NCBI GenBank assembly: GCA_014730005.1
Contig: WJIY01000021.1
Span: forward strand, 1-32,291
Direction: 5' to 3'
DNA: 32,291 nt
From: Candidatus Babelota bacterium
GTDB lineage: Bacteria; Babelota; Babeliae; Babelales; UASB340
The notes under the pieces were generated by a model. It ran no database searches. It saw nothing but the letters and a program-made list of their open reading frames with translations, and was not told where the DNA came from. A program made the position numbers and the translations under genes. This document shows positions 9,646 to 18,827 of the stretch, in pieces. Each line of letters opens with the position of its first letter. Position 1 is the stretch's first letter.

Positions 9646-10194
9646 ATGGATAATGCAAAAAATAGCTTATTTTGTGAACATGATCTAAATTTGGCAAATC
9701 ATCTTTCAGGTTTATTACATAAAGTTTTATTTTATCATGAGGTTGATGGATTGCCTGATATGATATTACACGAGCTTGGACATGATAATTGTTTTGGTTT
9801 AAAAAAAGCTACATATCTTGTTGATAATCCAGATTTTGATCATCTATTAGGAGTTGCAGGGTTTTGCAAAAACGAGTGCCCATATCATAAAAACGACCTA
9901 TGGCAAAATCCGTATACATTCAAAAATGATATGAAAAAAGCACAATATCATAATGATGTTAAAAATTTTTTGCGTGATAGTTTGCGACGAAGAGACATTA
10001 ATCTTAATGATTCAGAGGATGTAAAAGAATTAGGAGTTAATCTTGGAATTGAATCACCTAACTATTTTAGCTGGAATATGAAACATGGAAATCATGGACT
10101 TTTAATTTTTGAACAAGGTAACAGACCAATAAATACATGGCGAAGAAATTTTCTTGCAAACATAGCCGCGCTTTTGAGTTTTTGTGCAATTTAA
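9646..10194 (+). CDS. Conserved-looking soluble protein of unknown function with HELGH and a Cys/His-rich segment
   Basis: ATG at 9646 preceded by AAAGGAGATAAG, preferred over the ORF-track start at 9604. Sequence contains ILHELGHDNCFGLKKATYLVDNPDFDHLLGVAGFCKNECPYHK. Confidence 0.7.
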   Translation: MDNAKNSLFCEHDLNLANHLSGLLHKVLFYHEVDGLPDMILHELGHDNCFGLKKATYLVDNPDFDHLLGVAGFCKNECPYHKNDLWQNPYTFKNDMKKAQYHNDVKNFLRDSLRRRDINLNDSEDVKELGVNLGIESPNYFSWNMKHGNHGLLIFEQGNRPINTWRRNFLANIAALLSFCAI

Positions 10195-11975
10195 ATTTTT
10201 TTAATCAAAATAATACTTTTTATAGAATCTGTTTTTTTTTGTGCAACTAATTTTATGCATTTTTCTAATTCTCCATATTCTTTAGAATAAAAACCTGTTT
10301 TTACTTTAAAATTTAAATTTGATTCAAGAGAAACAAAATCTTTTTGATTTATAGAAATTTTATATAAATTTTTTTTTGTTTTTTTTAATTTTATTTTTGG
10401 ATGAAAAATTAAATTCCAATAACTTATTAATGGATGTTTAGTGTTATACCAATCATTGATTTTCAAGGTATCTTTTTTGCAAAAAATTATTTTTCTAAAT
10501 TGTGTTAATCCAAAGTTATAATATTTATAGCAGGAACTTTCTATTTCAATTAAATGATTTGTGTTTTTAATCTTAGTAGCATCAGGATGTTCTTTTTTGG
10601 AAAGTTGAAATAAATCGATATTTTTTAGTTTTGTTTCTAATGAAGGAATATAAAAAGTATTATGATTCTTAATAGATCTAAAAAAATTTCGCCATTTTGT
10701 ATTTGCAGTATAAGTATAAGTTCCCGGATCAATTAATATTGGAATTCCATTAATACTTAAAGTCATTGTTAGTTCATCTTGATGAAAGTGTCCAGTAGGT
10801 TGTTTTTTATTAAAAGTTGGATGTCTAAGCGTTATATGCCAATTTTTATTTTTTATAATAGTTAAACCAAAATTTGGATAATGAAATAAGTTTTGATCAA
10901 TATTTTTTTTTTGATTTGGCAAAATTTTATTTAAGCCAGTTAAAATTTTACCGGAATCATTATCACCTATTTGGATTAAATTGCCATTTTGATCTGAACA
11001 AGTTGATATAAATTGGATCATTTTTTGTAGTTTAGATTCAAAATGTTGTGGTAATTGAAGATTATTTGTTTTGCATAAAATATAAAAATGCAGAAAAATT
11101 TCAGTATTAAGTTTGTGATAGTTTGTTGATCCTTCATAGGATGTTCCATCATTTTGTATTTGATGATCAAATTGTTCTAAAATTTTTTTAATGGTTTTGA
11201 TTTTTTCTTTTTTGAAATGTTTTAAATCTTGCAAAAAAAAACATAAATAAAGATATCCAATTAAATCTGCAAGATAATGATTGTTGGGTTTATCAGAAGT
11301 TTCCCAATTATTTTGCAGATATTTAGCATGATCATAAAGAGAACAAATAAGTTTTTTCCAGAAATATTTTGGTATATTTTTTGAATCTTTAAAAAAATAA
11401 AAACCATAGATCCAATTTATTGCACGAATTGCAACCTCCATAGGGCAAAACCAATTTATGCCAAGTAGATAAGGATTATTATTTATCCAATTATTTATTT
11501 GATTATAAAAAGTTATATCGGAATTTGAATTTTTCCATATAAAAATATCTTGAAAGCGAGATTCTTCCCATGGAATTTTTATATCAAAGTTAAATTCTTT
11601 GAGATTCTCAATTTGTTTTTGTTCAATTTTAATGTTTTGATAGAAAGTCTTTGATAGAAGCTTATAGTTGGTATTTTTGTAGTTTACATAACAAAACTTA
11701 TTTGATTTAGATTTTTGATTTAAAAAAACTTTAAATTCATTAGATTTTAAAATTTTATTTATAAAATCTTTTTGTTTTAGATTTTGTAAATAAACCTCAA
11801 ACTTTATATTACTAATTTGATTCCAGATGTGATTGGCCTTTAATTTCTTGGCTTTTGATTTCCAATAAAATTTATAAATAGTTTGATTGCTTTTTGCGTT
11901 TATTCTTTTGATGGTATTGGAAAAACCAAGTTCTTTAATTCTTTTTAAGTAATAGATAGTTTTATTTATTTGCAT
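10191..11975 (-). CDS. Heparinase II/III family protein
   Basis: WEESRFQDIFIW N-terminal alpha/alpha-type region, NHYLADLIGYLYLCFF, GHFHQDELTMTLSINGIPILIDPGTYTYTANTKWRNFFRSIKNHNTF, typical of Hepar_II_III. Confidence 0.88.
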   Translation of the reverse strand: MQINKTIYYLKRIKELGFSNTIKRINAKSNQTIYKFYWKSKAKKLKANHIWNQISNIKFEVYLQNLKQKDFINKILKSNEFKVFLNQKSKSNKFCYVNYKNTNYKLLSKTFYQNIKIEQKQIENLKEFNFDIKIPWEESRFQDIFIWKNSNSDITFYNQINNWINNNPYLLGINWFCPMEVAIRAINWIYGFYFFKDSKNIPKYFWKKLICSLYDHAKYLQNNWETSDKPNNHYLADLIGYLYLCFFLQDLKHFKKEKIKTIKKILEQFDHQIQNDGTSYEGSTNYHKLNTEIFLHFYILCKTNNLQLPQHFESKLQKMIQFISTCSDQNGNLIQIGDNDSGKILTGLNKILPNQKKNIDQNLFHYPNFGLTIIKNKNWHITLRHPTFNKKQPTGHFHQDELTMTLSINGIPILIDPGTYTYTANTKWRNFFRSIKNHNTFYIPSLETKLKNIDLFQLSKKEHPDATKIKNTNHLIEIESSCYKYYNFGLTQFRKIIFCKKDTLKINDWYNTKHPLISYWNLIFHPKIKLKKTKKNLYKISINQKDFVSLESNLNFKVKTGFYSKEYGELEKCIKLVAQKKTDSIKSIILIKKI

Positions 11976-11981
11976 AATTTT

Positions 11982-13205
11982 TTAATGTATCATTGCTTGG
12001 AAAGTTGCTAATTTTTCAAACGGGTTTTGGATGCTTAAAAAAGTTAATGTTGCTCCGCCACCGGTTGATAAAAATTGAAATTTATCTTGTAAGCCAAAAA
12101 GATAAATTGCTCCAACACAATCACCACCTCCTGCAACAGAATACAAATTTGAATTTGCAATAGAAATAAGAATTTTTTTACTGCCCGTTGCAAATTCTGG
12201 TTTTGTATAAATTCCCATTGAACCATTGGTAAAAATTGTTTTTGCTTTAGCTATTTCTTCTTCAAATTCTTTTATTGTACTTTTTCCTATATCAACACAA
12301 ATATCATCTTTTTGAATTGAATCTTTTTCTCGATGTTCAGTTGTTTGCTGATCCATTTGTTTAACGACGAGAAAATCCTTAGGTAACAAAATATCAATTT
12401 TTTGCAGTTTCGCTTTTTGTAAAAAATCTTTAGTGAAATCTAAAAAATCATCGTTTATCAAAGATTTACCCATCTGGAAACCTTGTGCTTTTAAAAATGT
12501 ATGGGCTATTGCTCCACCGATTAAAATCTTTTTAGGTCTATTTTTTTCATCTATTGTTAAAAAGTTTTCAAGAAGTTTGGTTTTATCTTTGATTTTATCT
12601 CCACCAACAATGAGAATAAATGGTTGATCTACATTTTGTTTTAATTTATTTAAATTTTTAATTTCTTGTTCAACAAGCAACCCGAAACTTTTTTTTCCAG
12701 GGTTGAATTTTTGGGCAAGCAAATCAACCGAGCAATCATCGCGATGTATTAAACCAAAAGCATCATTAACATAGATATCTGCAAGTTTACTTAAAATATC
12801 TGCAAAACGTTCTTTTTCTGAAAATGATCCTTTTTCACCATTAAAAAAGCGAAGATTTTCTAAGAGTAGAATTTCTGAAAAGTTTTCATGACTTAAAATT
12901 TTTGCATGTTCTAAATCGCGTTCTAATTTAATTTGATATTCTCTGCTTTCAAACCAAGATATTAAATTTTTAGTTGAAAATTTTTCATCATAAAAATTTG
13001 TTTGACTTTGTGCTTTTGGTCGTCCAAGATGTGTGGCTAATATAACTTTACCACCATTTTTTTGAATATATTTAATTGTTGGAAGAGTTTTTTGCAATTT
13101 AAAATCTTGCAAAATTTTACCATTTTCTAAAGGTACATTTAAATCTGCACGAAGAAAAACTCTTTTGTGTTGTAAATTTATGTCTTTGATATAAGGAATT
13201 TGCAT
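11982..13205 (-). CDS. pgk: Phosphoglycerate kinase
   Basis: KRVFLRADLNVPLENGKI, LATHLGRPK, LLENLRFFNGEK, YVNDAFGLIHRDDCSV, VAGGGDCVGAIYLFGLQDKFQFLSTGGGATLTFL. Confidence 0.96.
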   Translation of the reverse strand: MQIPYIKDINLQHKRVFLRADLNVPLENGKILQDFKLQKTLPTIKYIQKNGGKVILATHLGRPKAQSQTNFYDEKFSTKNLISWFESREYQIKLERDLEHAKILSHENFSEILLLENLRFFNGEKGSFSEKERFADILSKLADIYVNDAFGLIHRDDCSVDLLAQKFNPGKKSFGLLVEQEIKNLNKLKQNVDQPFILIVGGDKIKDKTKLLENFLTIDEKNRPKKILIGGAIAHTFLKAQGFQMGKSLINDDFLDFTKDFLQKAKLQKIDILLPKDFLVVKQMDQQTTEHREKDSIQKDDICVDIGKSTIKEFEEEIAKAKTIFTNGSMGIYTKPEFATGSKKILISIANSNLYSVAGGGDCVGAIYLFGLQDKFQFLSTGGGATLTFLSIQNPFEKLATFQAMIH

Positions 13206-13349
13206 GTTTTACTCTCCTGATTAATTAAAATTTTACTTTGTTTTAATTTGTGATAATTTTTTTATCTTTATTTAAAGCATATAATTAAAATAAAATCCAG
13301 TTTGGTAGGGTAATCATTTTTTAAATCTTTTTTTAAAGGAGCTTTGATT

Positions 13350-14159
13350 ATGCAAAAAAACTTACAATTATTTTTTGCTTTTGTTTTTTCGTCATTTATA
13401 TTTCCTATTTTTGGTGTTCCGGAAGACATTGAAAATTGGCCGGCAGAAAAACAAGTTTTTTGGCATGCAGAAAATGATAATACTGAAGAAGTTTTGGAAT
13501 TGTTAGATACGCAAGAAATTGATATTAATGTGACTGATAAAAATGGAGAAACATTGTTACATTGGGCTTGTTATAAAGGAAGTTTGCCTTTAGTTAAGGA
13601 ATTGGTCAAGCGTGATGCTGATTTAAATGCACAAGATACAAATAAGTATTCACCATTATTTTGTGCCTTAAGTCAAAAAAGATTAAAAGTTGTAAGATTC
13701 TTAGTTGAAAATGGGGCAGATGTTAATTGTAAAAATGTTGTAAATGGCTGGACAGCATTACATTACTTAATAGATTTTAATGTTGATTTTAGTTTAATTA
13801 AATTGTTTATAGAATTAGGGGCAGATGTTAATGCCCGTACTCAAAGTGGTGAAACTCCGCTTATGCTTGCAGTTATAAAGAATTCTTTGTCCTTATGTAT
13901 TTTATTATGGTTATATGGTGCTGATGTAAGTTTAAAAGATAATGATAATGCAAATGTTTTAAATTATTGTTTAGATGAATGCGCGGCAACCGGAGAACCA
14001 TATCTTAATATTAATAAAAGAGTTACTGCATTTATTTTATGGGCTTTTTCAATGAATGCAATAAAAAGATCGATATATTTTCCATTTAGAAAAATGGGTG
14101 AATTATACGAAAATATCGAAGATTTTTTGGTTTCAATTAGTATGTATGAAGAGGTTTAA
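13350..14159 (+). CDS. Exported ankyrin-repeat protein
   Basis: Signal peptide (MQKNLQLFFAFVFSSFIFPIFG) followed by about 4-5 ankyrin repeats (DKNGETLLHWACYKGSLPLVKELVKRDADLNAQD, SGETPLMLAVIKNSL). AAAGGAG precedes the ATG at 13350; the ORF-track start at 13344 is TTG. Confidence 0.9.
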   Translation: MQKNLQLFFAFVFSSFIFPIFGVPEDIENWPAEKQVFWHAENDNTEEVLELLDTQEIDINVTDKNGETLLHWACYKGSLPLVKELVKRDADLNAQDTNKYSPLFCALSQKRLKVVRFLVENGADVNCKNVVNGWTALHYLIDFNVDFSLIKLFIELGADVNARTQSGETPLMLAVIKNSLSLCILLWLYGADVSLKDNDNANVLNYCLDECAATGEPYLNINKRVTAFILWAFSMNAIKRSIYFPFRKMGELYENIEDFLVSISMYEEV

Positions 14160-14323
14160 TTATAAGCTGATGTGACTATGAGAATAAAAAAAATAGTATG
14201 TTTTTAAAAAATCTTTTTTAATACAATATTAAAAGACTGAAAATAAGGGCATTTTACAGTTATTTAAGAATAAATTACTATTATATTTAGAATATAATAG
14301 GGCATTAAATGGAGGTTTTAATA

Positions 14324-15199
14324 ATGCGGAAAAGCATAAAAAAGATTTTTTTATCATTTATTTTAATTTTCACTTCAATTGCTTGTAGTAATGTATTTTC
14401 AATGCATCATTATAGTTTGAATAATAATTCTAGAAATAAAACAAAATTGCAAGCTAGGATATCTGAGATTTCTAGATCGTTTTCAGATAATCTTTTTACA
14501 GCATTAAAAAATTTAGAAATTTCATTTCAAGATAATGAATTTAGACAATTTTTAATTAAAAATGAAAAAACCATCAAAGGCGATTTGAATGAAGGTTTTG
14601 AAGCACTTTTTTCTGATGCCAATTATATAGATGATTCAATTATATTTGATTTATCTAATCATGCTTCAGATTTTCCTTATGAACGCCTTGTAGATAATAA
14701 GGTCATAGTGCCATTAACACAATTATTGAGAAGTATAGTTAATAAGTCTGGCAATGATAATGTGCAAGAAATAATTATCTCTCCAGAGTTTCAATTACAA
14801 TTAAAAAACTTCATTTCTAATGAATTAAAGAAATTTGAAATAAAACCAGGAAATTTTGCTGGGTGGATTTCAAAGGTGAGCAGCGGGGGGAATCTTGCAT
14901 ATAATTCAGCATTATTATTTGGTATGTTATTTGCTTTTTATAGTTCCTGCCGTGCGATAGCTCTTATTAGACATGGTTACATAAAAGAGGGAATAGCGAT
15001 TTTTTCATTTTTTGGTGTTAGTTATATTTTGTTAAATATATTTAACAAATTTATTCCACCTATTTATAGGGCGATAAGTTCACAGGGACAACATGTATAT
15101 AATGATGGAAATGTATTATTACATGGTCCGCAAAGACGTTCTGAATTAGAACAAGCTATTCGTAATATTGCAAAAGATGAAGCAAAAAAGAATAAGTAA
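14324..15199 (+). CDS. Exported/membrane protein of unknown function
   Basis: ATG at 14324 after GGAGG, preferred over 14309. Signal peptide MRKSIKKIFLSFILIFTSIACSNVFS; C-terminal hydrophobic segments. Confidence 0.7.
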   Translation: MRKSIKKIFLSFILIFTSIACSNVFSMHHYSLNNNSRNKTKLQARISEISRSFSDNLFTALKNLEISFQDNEFRQFLIKNEKTIKGDLNEGFEALFSDANYIDDSIIFDLSNHASDFPYERLVDNKVIVPLTQLLRSIVNKSGNDNVQEIIISPEFQLQLKNFISNELKKFEIKPGNFAGWISKVSSGGNLAYNSALLFGMLFAFYSSCRAIALIRHGYIKEGIAIFSFFGVSYILLNIFNKFIPPIYRAISSQGQHVYNDGNVLLHGPQRRSELEQAIRNIAKDEAKKNK

Positions 15200-15220
15200 A
15201 TAAATATTTGGAGGATTAAT

Positions 15221-16075
15221 ATGTTTAACTTTTGTAAAAAATTAATTTATCAAATTTCTCTTTTTTCGCTTTTGATACCAACAGTTTTTAATTTGGCAGC
15301 AAAACAGAATTTAGATTATTTATTTCGTGAAAATCAACATGCAAAAATAAATGAACTTTCAGTTTTGCAAGATAAAATTGACTCTCAAATCGAAGACATT
15401 TTAAATATGTTTGATGCAGAAAATGTAAGTAAAAACGTGGAAACTGTTCCATTTACGGATTTTTTGGTTAAACAAGATTTAGTTGGATCTGATGTTTCAA
15501 AAGAAGTGAGTTTTTTTTCAAAACTTTTTGGAAGTGATACATTTGAAAAAATATTATTAGATAAACTTTTAAAGTTGAAACAGATGGTTAATATTTATAC
15601 AAAAAATGCTAAGGGAAATGTTACTTTTATTCCAAAAAAGAGTTGGCAAGAATTTGAAACATTTTTAGATTGTTATTTAAAATTTAAATTGGCAAAAGAT
15701 GCAAAATCTAAATTGACTTATATAAAGCAAATATTATTGATGCCATTAAAACATATTTTTTCTTCTATGTTTGGAAAAACAAATTACTATTCAAAATGGA
15801 TTTTGGATAAATGTATAAGACTATCAATTATTTGTTTGCTTACAGGTATAGCTTGCGGATCTTATCATTGGTTGTATACAGATTTTGGATTTTTTTCAGG
15901 ATTCATTGTTCCATTTAATGTTGTAAAAAATTTATCTATGTATAGCTATTCATTATTAAAATATTTTCATGAACAAGCAAGCAGCAAACCTCAAGAGTTG
16001 AGCTGGGAATTAGAGCTACACAGGAAATTTGGAGCTTGGTTATGGAGTTGGCCAGATTATTATTTATTCCAATAA
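15221..16075 (+). CDS. Exported/membrane protein of unknown function
   Basis: TTGGAGGA ribosome-binding site; signal-like N-terminus; hydrophobic segment SIICLLTGIACGSYHWLY; 21 nt downstream of the preceding CDS. Confidence 0.7.
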   Translation: MFNFCKKLIYQISLFSLLIPTVFNLAAKQNLDYLFRENQHAKINELSVLQDKIDSQIEDILNMFDAENVSKNVETVPFTDFLVKQDLVGSDVSKEVSFFSKLFGSDTFEKILLDKLLKLKQMVNIYTKNAKGNVTFIPKKSWQEFETFLDCYLKFKLAKDAKSKLTYIKQILLMPLKHIFSSMFGKTNYYSKWILDKCIRLSIICLLTGIACGSYHWLYTDFGFFSGFIVPFNVVKNLSMYSYSLLKYFHEQASSKPQELSWELELHRKFGAWLWSWPDYYLFQ

Positions 16076-16108
16076 TTTGTAATGAATAATAACTAGCAAT
16101 TTTTAAAT

Positions 16109-16151
16109 ACGCCAAGAATGAGTTGACTTATAATCTACTTATTCTTGGCGT
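16109..16151. terminator. Hairpin between convergent genes, probable bidirectional terminator
   Basis: Perfect 11-nt inverted repeat ACGCCAAGAAT (16109-16119) / ATTCTTGGCGT (16141-16151), with further pairing inside the spacer (AGT/ACT, GA/TC). Right arm overlaps the last codons (RQE) and stop of the minus-strand permease gene. Confidence 0.6.
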
Positions 16152-17455
16152 AATACTTGAGCAATATTAATTCGTTTAGTTCTTTGTGCTGGTATCCAGG
16201 TTGCTAAAAAGCCAAGAAACATTGTACATATAAAAACAATAATAAATATCTCAATATCCATTCGTGCAGGAAGATGAGAAACATAATAAACATCTGGTAA
16301 TTGTATGAAAGGGTATTTTTCTAACAAAAATCCTGCAATTGCTGCCAAAATTAATCCGGAAATTGAAGCCCAAAAAGTTATTCTTAAACCAATACGCAAA
16401 AATATAGATAGAATTTTTTTGTTGCTAAGCCCCATAGATTTGAAAATGGCAATATCACGTCTTTTTTGTTGAATATACATGAAAAGTAATGAAACCATTG
16501 TCATGCATGCAACAAGAGTTATTAATGCAAGAATAAAAAACATAACATATTTTTCTAATTTTAATGATGCTACAAGTGCTGGATATAAGTCTTTCCAAGA
16601 ACATACATTAAGCATAGGAAATCTTTTTTGTAGTTTTTTAATGATTAGATTTTCTTGATTTTGAAATGTAATAAATTTAAAAAATTCTTTAACTAAGTTT
16701 TGCAATAAATTTTTTGATTTTTGTAAAGAGAGTAACTTGGAGAAATTATTATTACTCTTTAATTTCAAGCTTAATTGATCGATACCTTTTTTTTCTTTAA
16801 ATATGTTTTGTATAAAATTTAAAGAACAAAATGCAAAATTATTATCATATTCTTCTAAGCCTATTTTAAATATAGCAGAAATTTTAGCAGTTTTTTTCTT
16901 TAAAAATACTTTTTTTTCACTCGCAGGTTCTGGAATTAAAAGGTTTATTTGATCGCCAACATTTAAATTAAAATGTTTTGCAGTTTTATAACCAATAATA
17001 ATTTGATTATTTTGCAATAGATTTTTCAATGAGTTGGCGTTTGATTTAATTGGAAAAATTATTTTTTCCTCAATATTTGTAACATGTCCTTCATTTTGAG
17101 GATCAACTCCTTTTAAAAATAAAATTGATTGTATTTTATTTTTGCTAATTAAAACTTGACGTGTACTACTTGCACTGATTGCTTCTAATTGATCAAATTC
17201 TTCAAGTAAAGTATTTTTAAGATTTTCATAATCTAATTTATTTCCAGGGCTGTAGATAATTATTTGTGAATTGATACCTTGCATTTTTTCATGAATTGTT
17301 TTTTCAAAACCGTTCATAATAATAAGAGTTAGCATTAATGAAAATGTTCCGATTAAAATCCCAAGAAAACAAACTTTAATCATTAATGAAATATTTCGAT
17401 CTTTTTGTTTAAATTGTAGATATTTTTTAGATACAAAACCTGCTAGATTTTTCAT
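16139..17455 (-). CDS. FtsX-like ABC transporter permease, LolC/LolE-type lipoprotein-releasing family
   Basis: N-terminal TM plus MacB-PCD-like periplasmic domain (MNGFEKTIHEKMQGINSQIIIYSPG), C-terminal FtsX region (LLFMYIQQKRRDIAIFKSMGLSNKKI...PAQRTKRINIAQVLRQE). Start could be 17455 or 17500. Confidence 0.88.
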   Translation of the reverse strand: MKNLAGFVSKKYLQFKQKDRNISLMIKVCFLGILIGTFSLMLTLIIMNGFEKTIHEKMQGINSQIIIYSPGNKLDYENLKNTLLEEFDQLEAISASSTRQVLISKNKIQSILFLKGVDPQNEGHVTNIEEKIIFPIKSNANSLKNLLQNNQIIIGYKTAKHFNLNVGDQINLLIPEPASEKKVFLKKKTAKISAIFKIGLEEYDNNFAFCSLNFIQNIFKEKKGIDQLSLKLKSNNNFSKLLSLQKSKNLLQNLVKEFFKFITFQNQENLIIKKLQKRFPMLNVCSWKDLYPALVASLKLEKYVMFFILALITLVACMTMVSLLFMYIQQKRRDIAIFKSMGLSNKKILSIFLRIGLRITFWASISGLILAAIAGFLLEKYPFIQLPDVYYVSHLPARMDIEIFIIVFICTMFLGFLATWIPAQRTKRINIAQVLRQE

Positions 17456-17590
17456 TTTATTTCTTTCTTTTTTATTTTTTTTAATTTGTTTAAAGTACAA
17501 AAAGTTAGTATTTTTATCTTGATATTATTAAAATATGAATAATGTTTAAAGATATTTAAGTAAATAAATAAAGTAAGGAGTACTTTTATA

Positions 17591-18283
17591 ATGCTGATAA
17601 AAAGAAATTTTTTAATTTTTTTGTCAATTTCTACTTTATTGTTTTTTACTTCATGTATTAAATATCATAAATTATCAAAAGAAGAAACTCCTCAAGGTAG
17701 AAACCTTCCTGATTATAGGCATGTTGTATACGATAATTTGAGATCCAAAACAATTTATAATGAATTTTCAACATTAGCACATTTTGATGTTTTAAGGCTT
17801 TCAGATGAAGTAAGAGAAGCATATGTAAATATTAATGCTGATAAGCGTGGTAAAGATAAGCAGGCAAAAAAGGCAATGTTGCGTCGTCAATTAGAAGAAA
17901 ATAAACACTGGATTAGTATGTATATTTTAGCGGACATAAGAGATAAAAATCATGTTTCATTGACCGATAAAAATTCTTTATGGTCACCCTTTATTGTATT
18001 AAGCGATGGAAGAAAAGTTATGCCAATTAGTATAAAAGAAGTTGATTTAGAACCGGAATATCAATTTTTATTTGGATATCGATTTAATGTTTTTAAGCGT
18101 TCTTATGAAGTTAAATTTCCAGTTGCAAATGCTCAAGGTGAGAATTATCTACGCGATGATATAACTTATACATTAATAATGAGTTCTCCAGCAAAGCAAG
18201 TTGAATATGATTGGAGTAGGCCGCAAGATTTTTATATGGAAGGAAAAAGGGATATAAGAGATGATGATTACTATTGGATCTGA
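17591..18283 (+). CDS. Predicted lipoprotein of unknown function
   Basis: MLIKRNFLIFLSISTLLFFTSC has a lipobox-like Cys; AAGGAG ribosome-binding site upstream. Confidence 0.75.
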   Translation: MLIKRNFLIFLSISTLLFFTSCIKYHKLSKEETPQGRNLPDYRHVVYDNLRSKTIYNEFSTLAHFDVLRLSDEVREAYVNINADKRGKDKQAKKAMLRRQLEENKHWISMYILADIRDKNHVSLTDKNSLWSPFIVLSDGRKVMPISIKEVDLEPEYQFLFGYRFNVFKRSYEVKFPVANAQGENYLRDDITYTLIMSSPAKQVEYDWSRPQDFYMEGKRDIRDDDYYWI

Positions 18284-18686
18284 TCATAGGGGATATGAAT
18301 TAAAATCTGCAATTATTAAAAAATTTGAAGATATTGAATGGATTGATGTTGGAACTACTAGTAAAGATAGGGTGGATTATCCTATTTTTGCTAAAAAAGT
18401 TTGTGAAAATATTTTAAACACAAAAATTAAATTAGGAATTTTGATTTGTGGTTCAGGAGTTGGAATTTCGATGGCTGCCAATAGATTTAACAAAATTTAT
18501 GCAGCACTTTGTTGGAATAAAGATGTAGCAAAAGTTGCTAGATCTGATGATAAAGCCAATGTTTTAGTGCTTCCCGCTGATTTTATTTCTATTGAGGAAG
18601 CTTTTGCAATAATCAAAACATGGTTATATACTGAATTTCAAGGTGGTAGGTATCGAAAAAGATTAGAGCAGATTGATAAATTTTAA
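18261..18686 (+). CDS. rpiB: Ribose-5-phosphate isomerase B
   Basis: MITIGSDHRGYELK, VDYPIFAKKV, ILICGSGVGISMAANRFNKIYAALCW, RSDDKANVLVLPADFI. Confidence 0.94.
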   Translation: MMITIGSDHRGYELKSAIIKKFEDIEWIDVGTTSKDRVDYPIFAKKVCENILNTKIKLGILICGSGVGISMAANRFNKIYAALCWNKDVAKVARSDDKANVLVLPADFISIEEAFAIIKTWLYTEFQGGRYRKRLEQIDKF

Positions 18687-18827
18687 TTTTTTATGTTTGT
18701 TTTAAGAAAAATTATATAATCATCCCCTAATGAAGATAAAATATTTTTATCATTTAATTATCGATATTTTTCTATAAATATTAGAATCTTAGATTTTTAA
18801 TTATTAAGTTTTTTAGGAATAGTCAAA

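Noticed and set aside
12044-12627. ORFs 12044-12226 (-) and 12433-12627 (+)
   Set aside because: Alternative frames within pgk.
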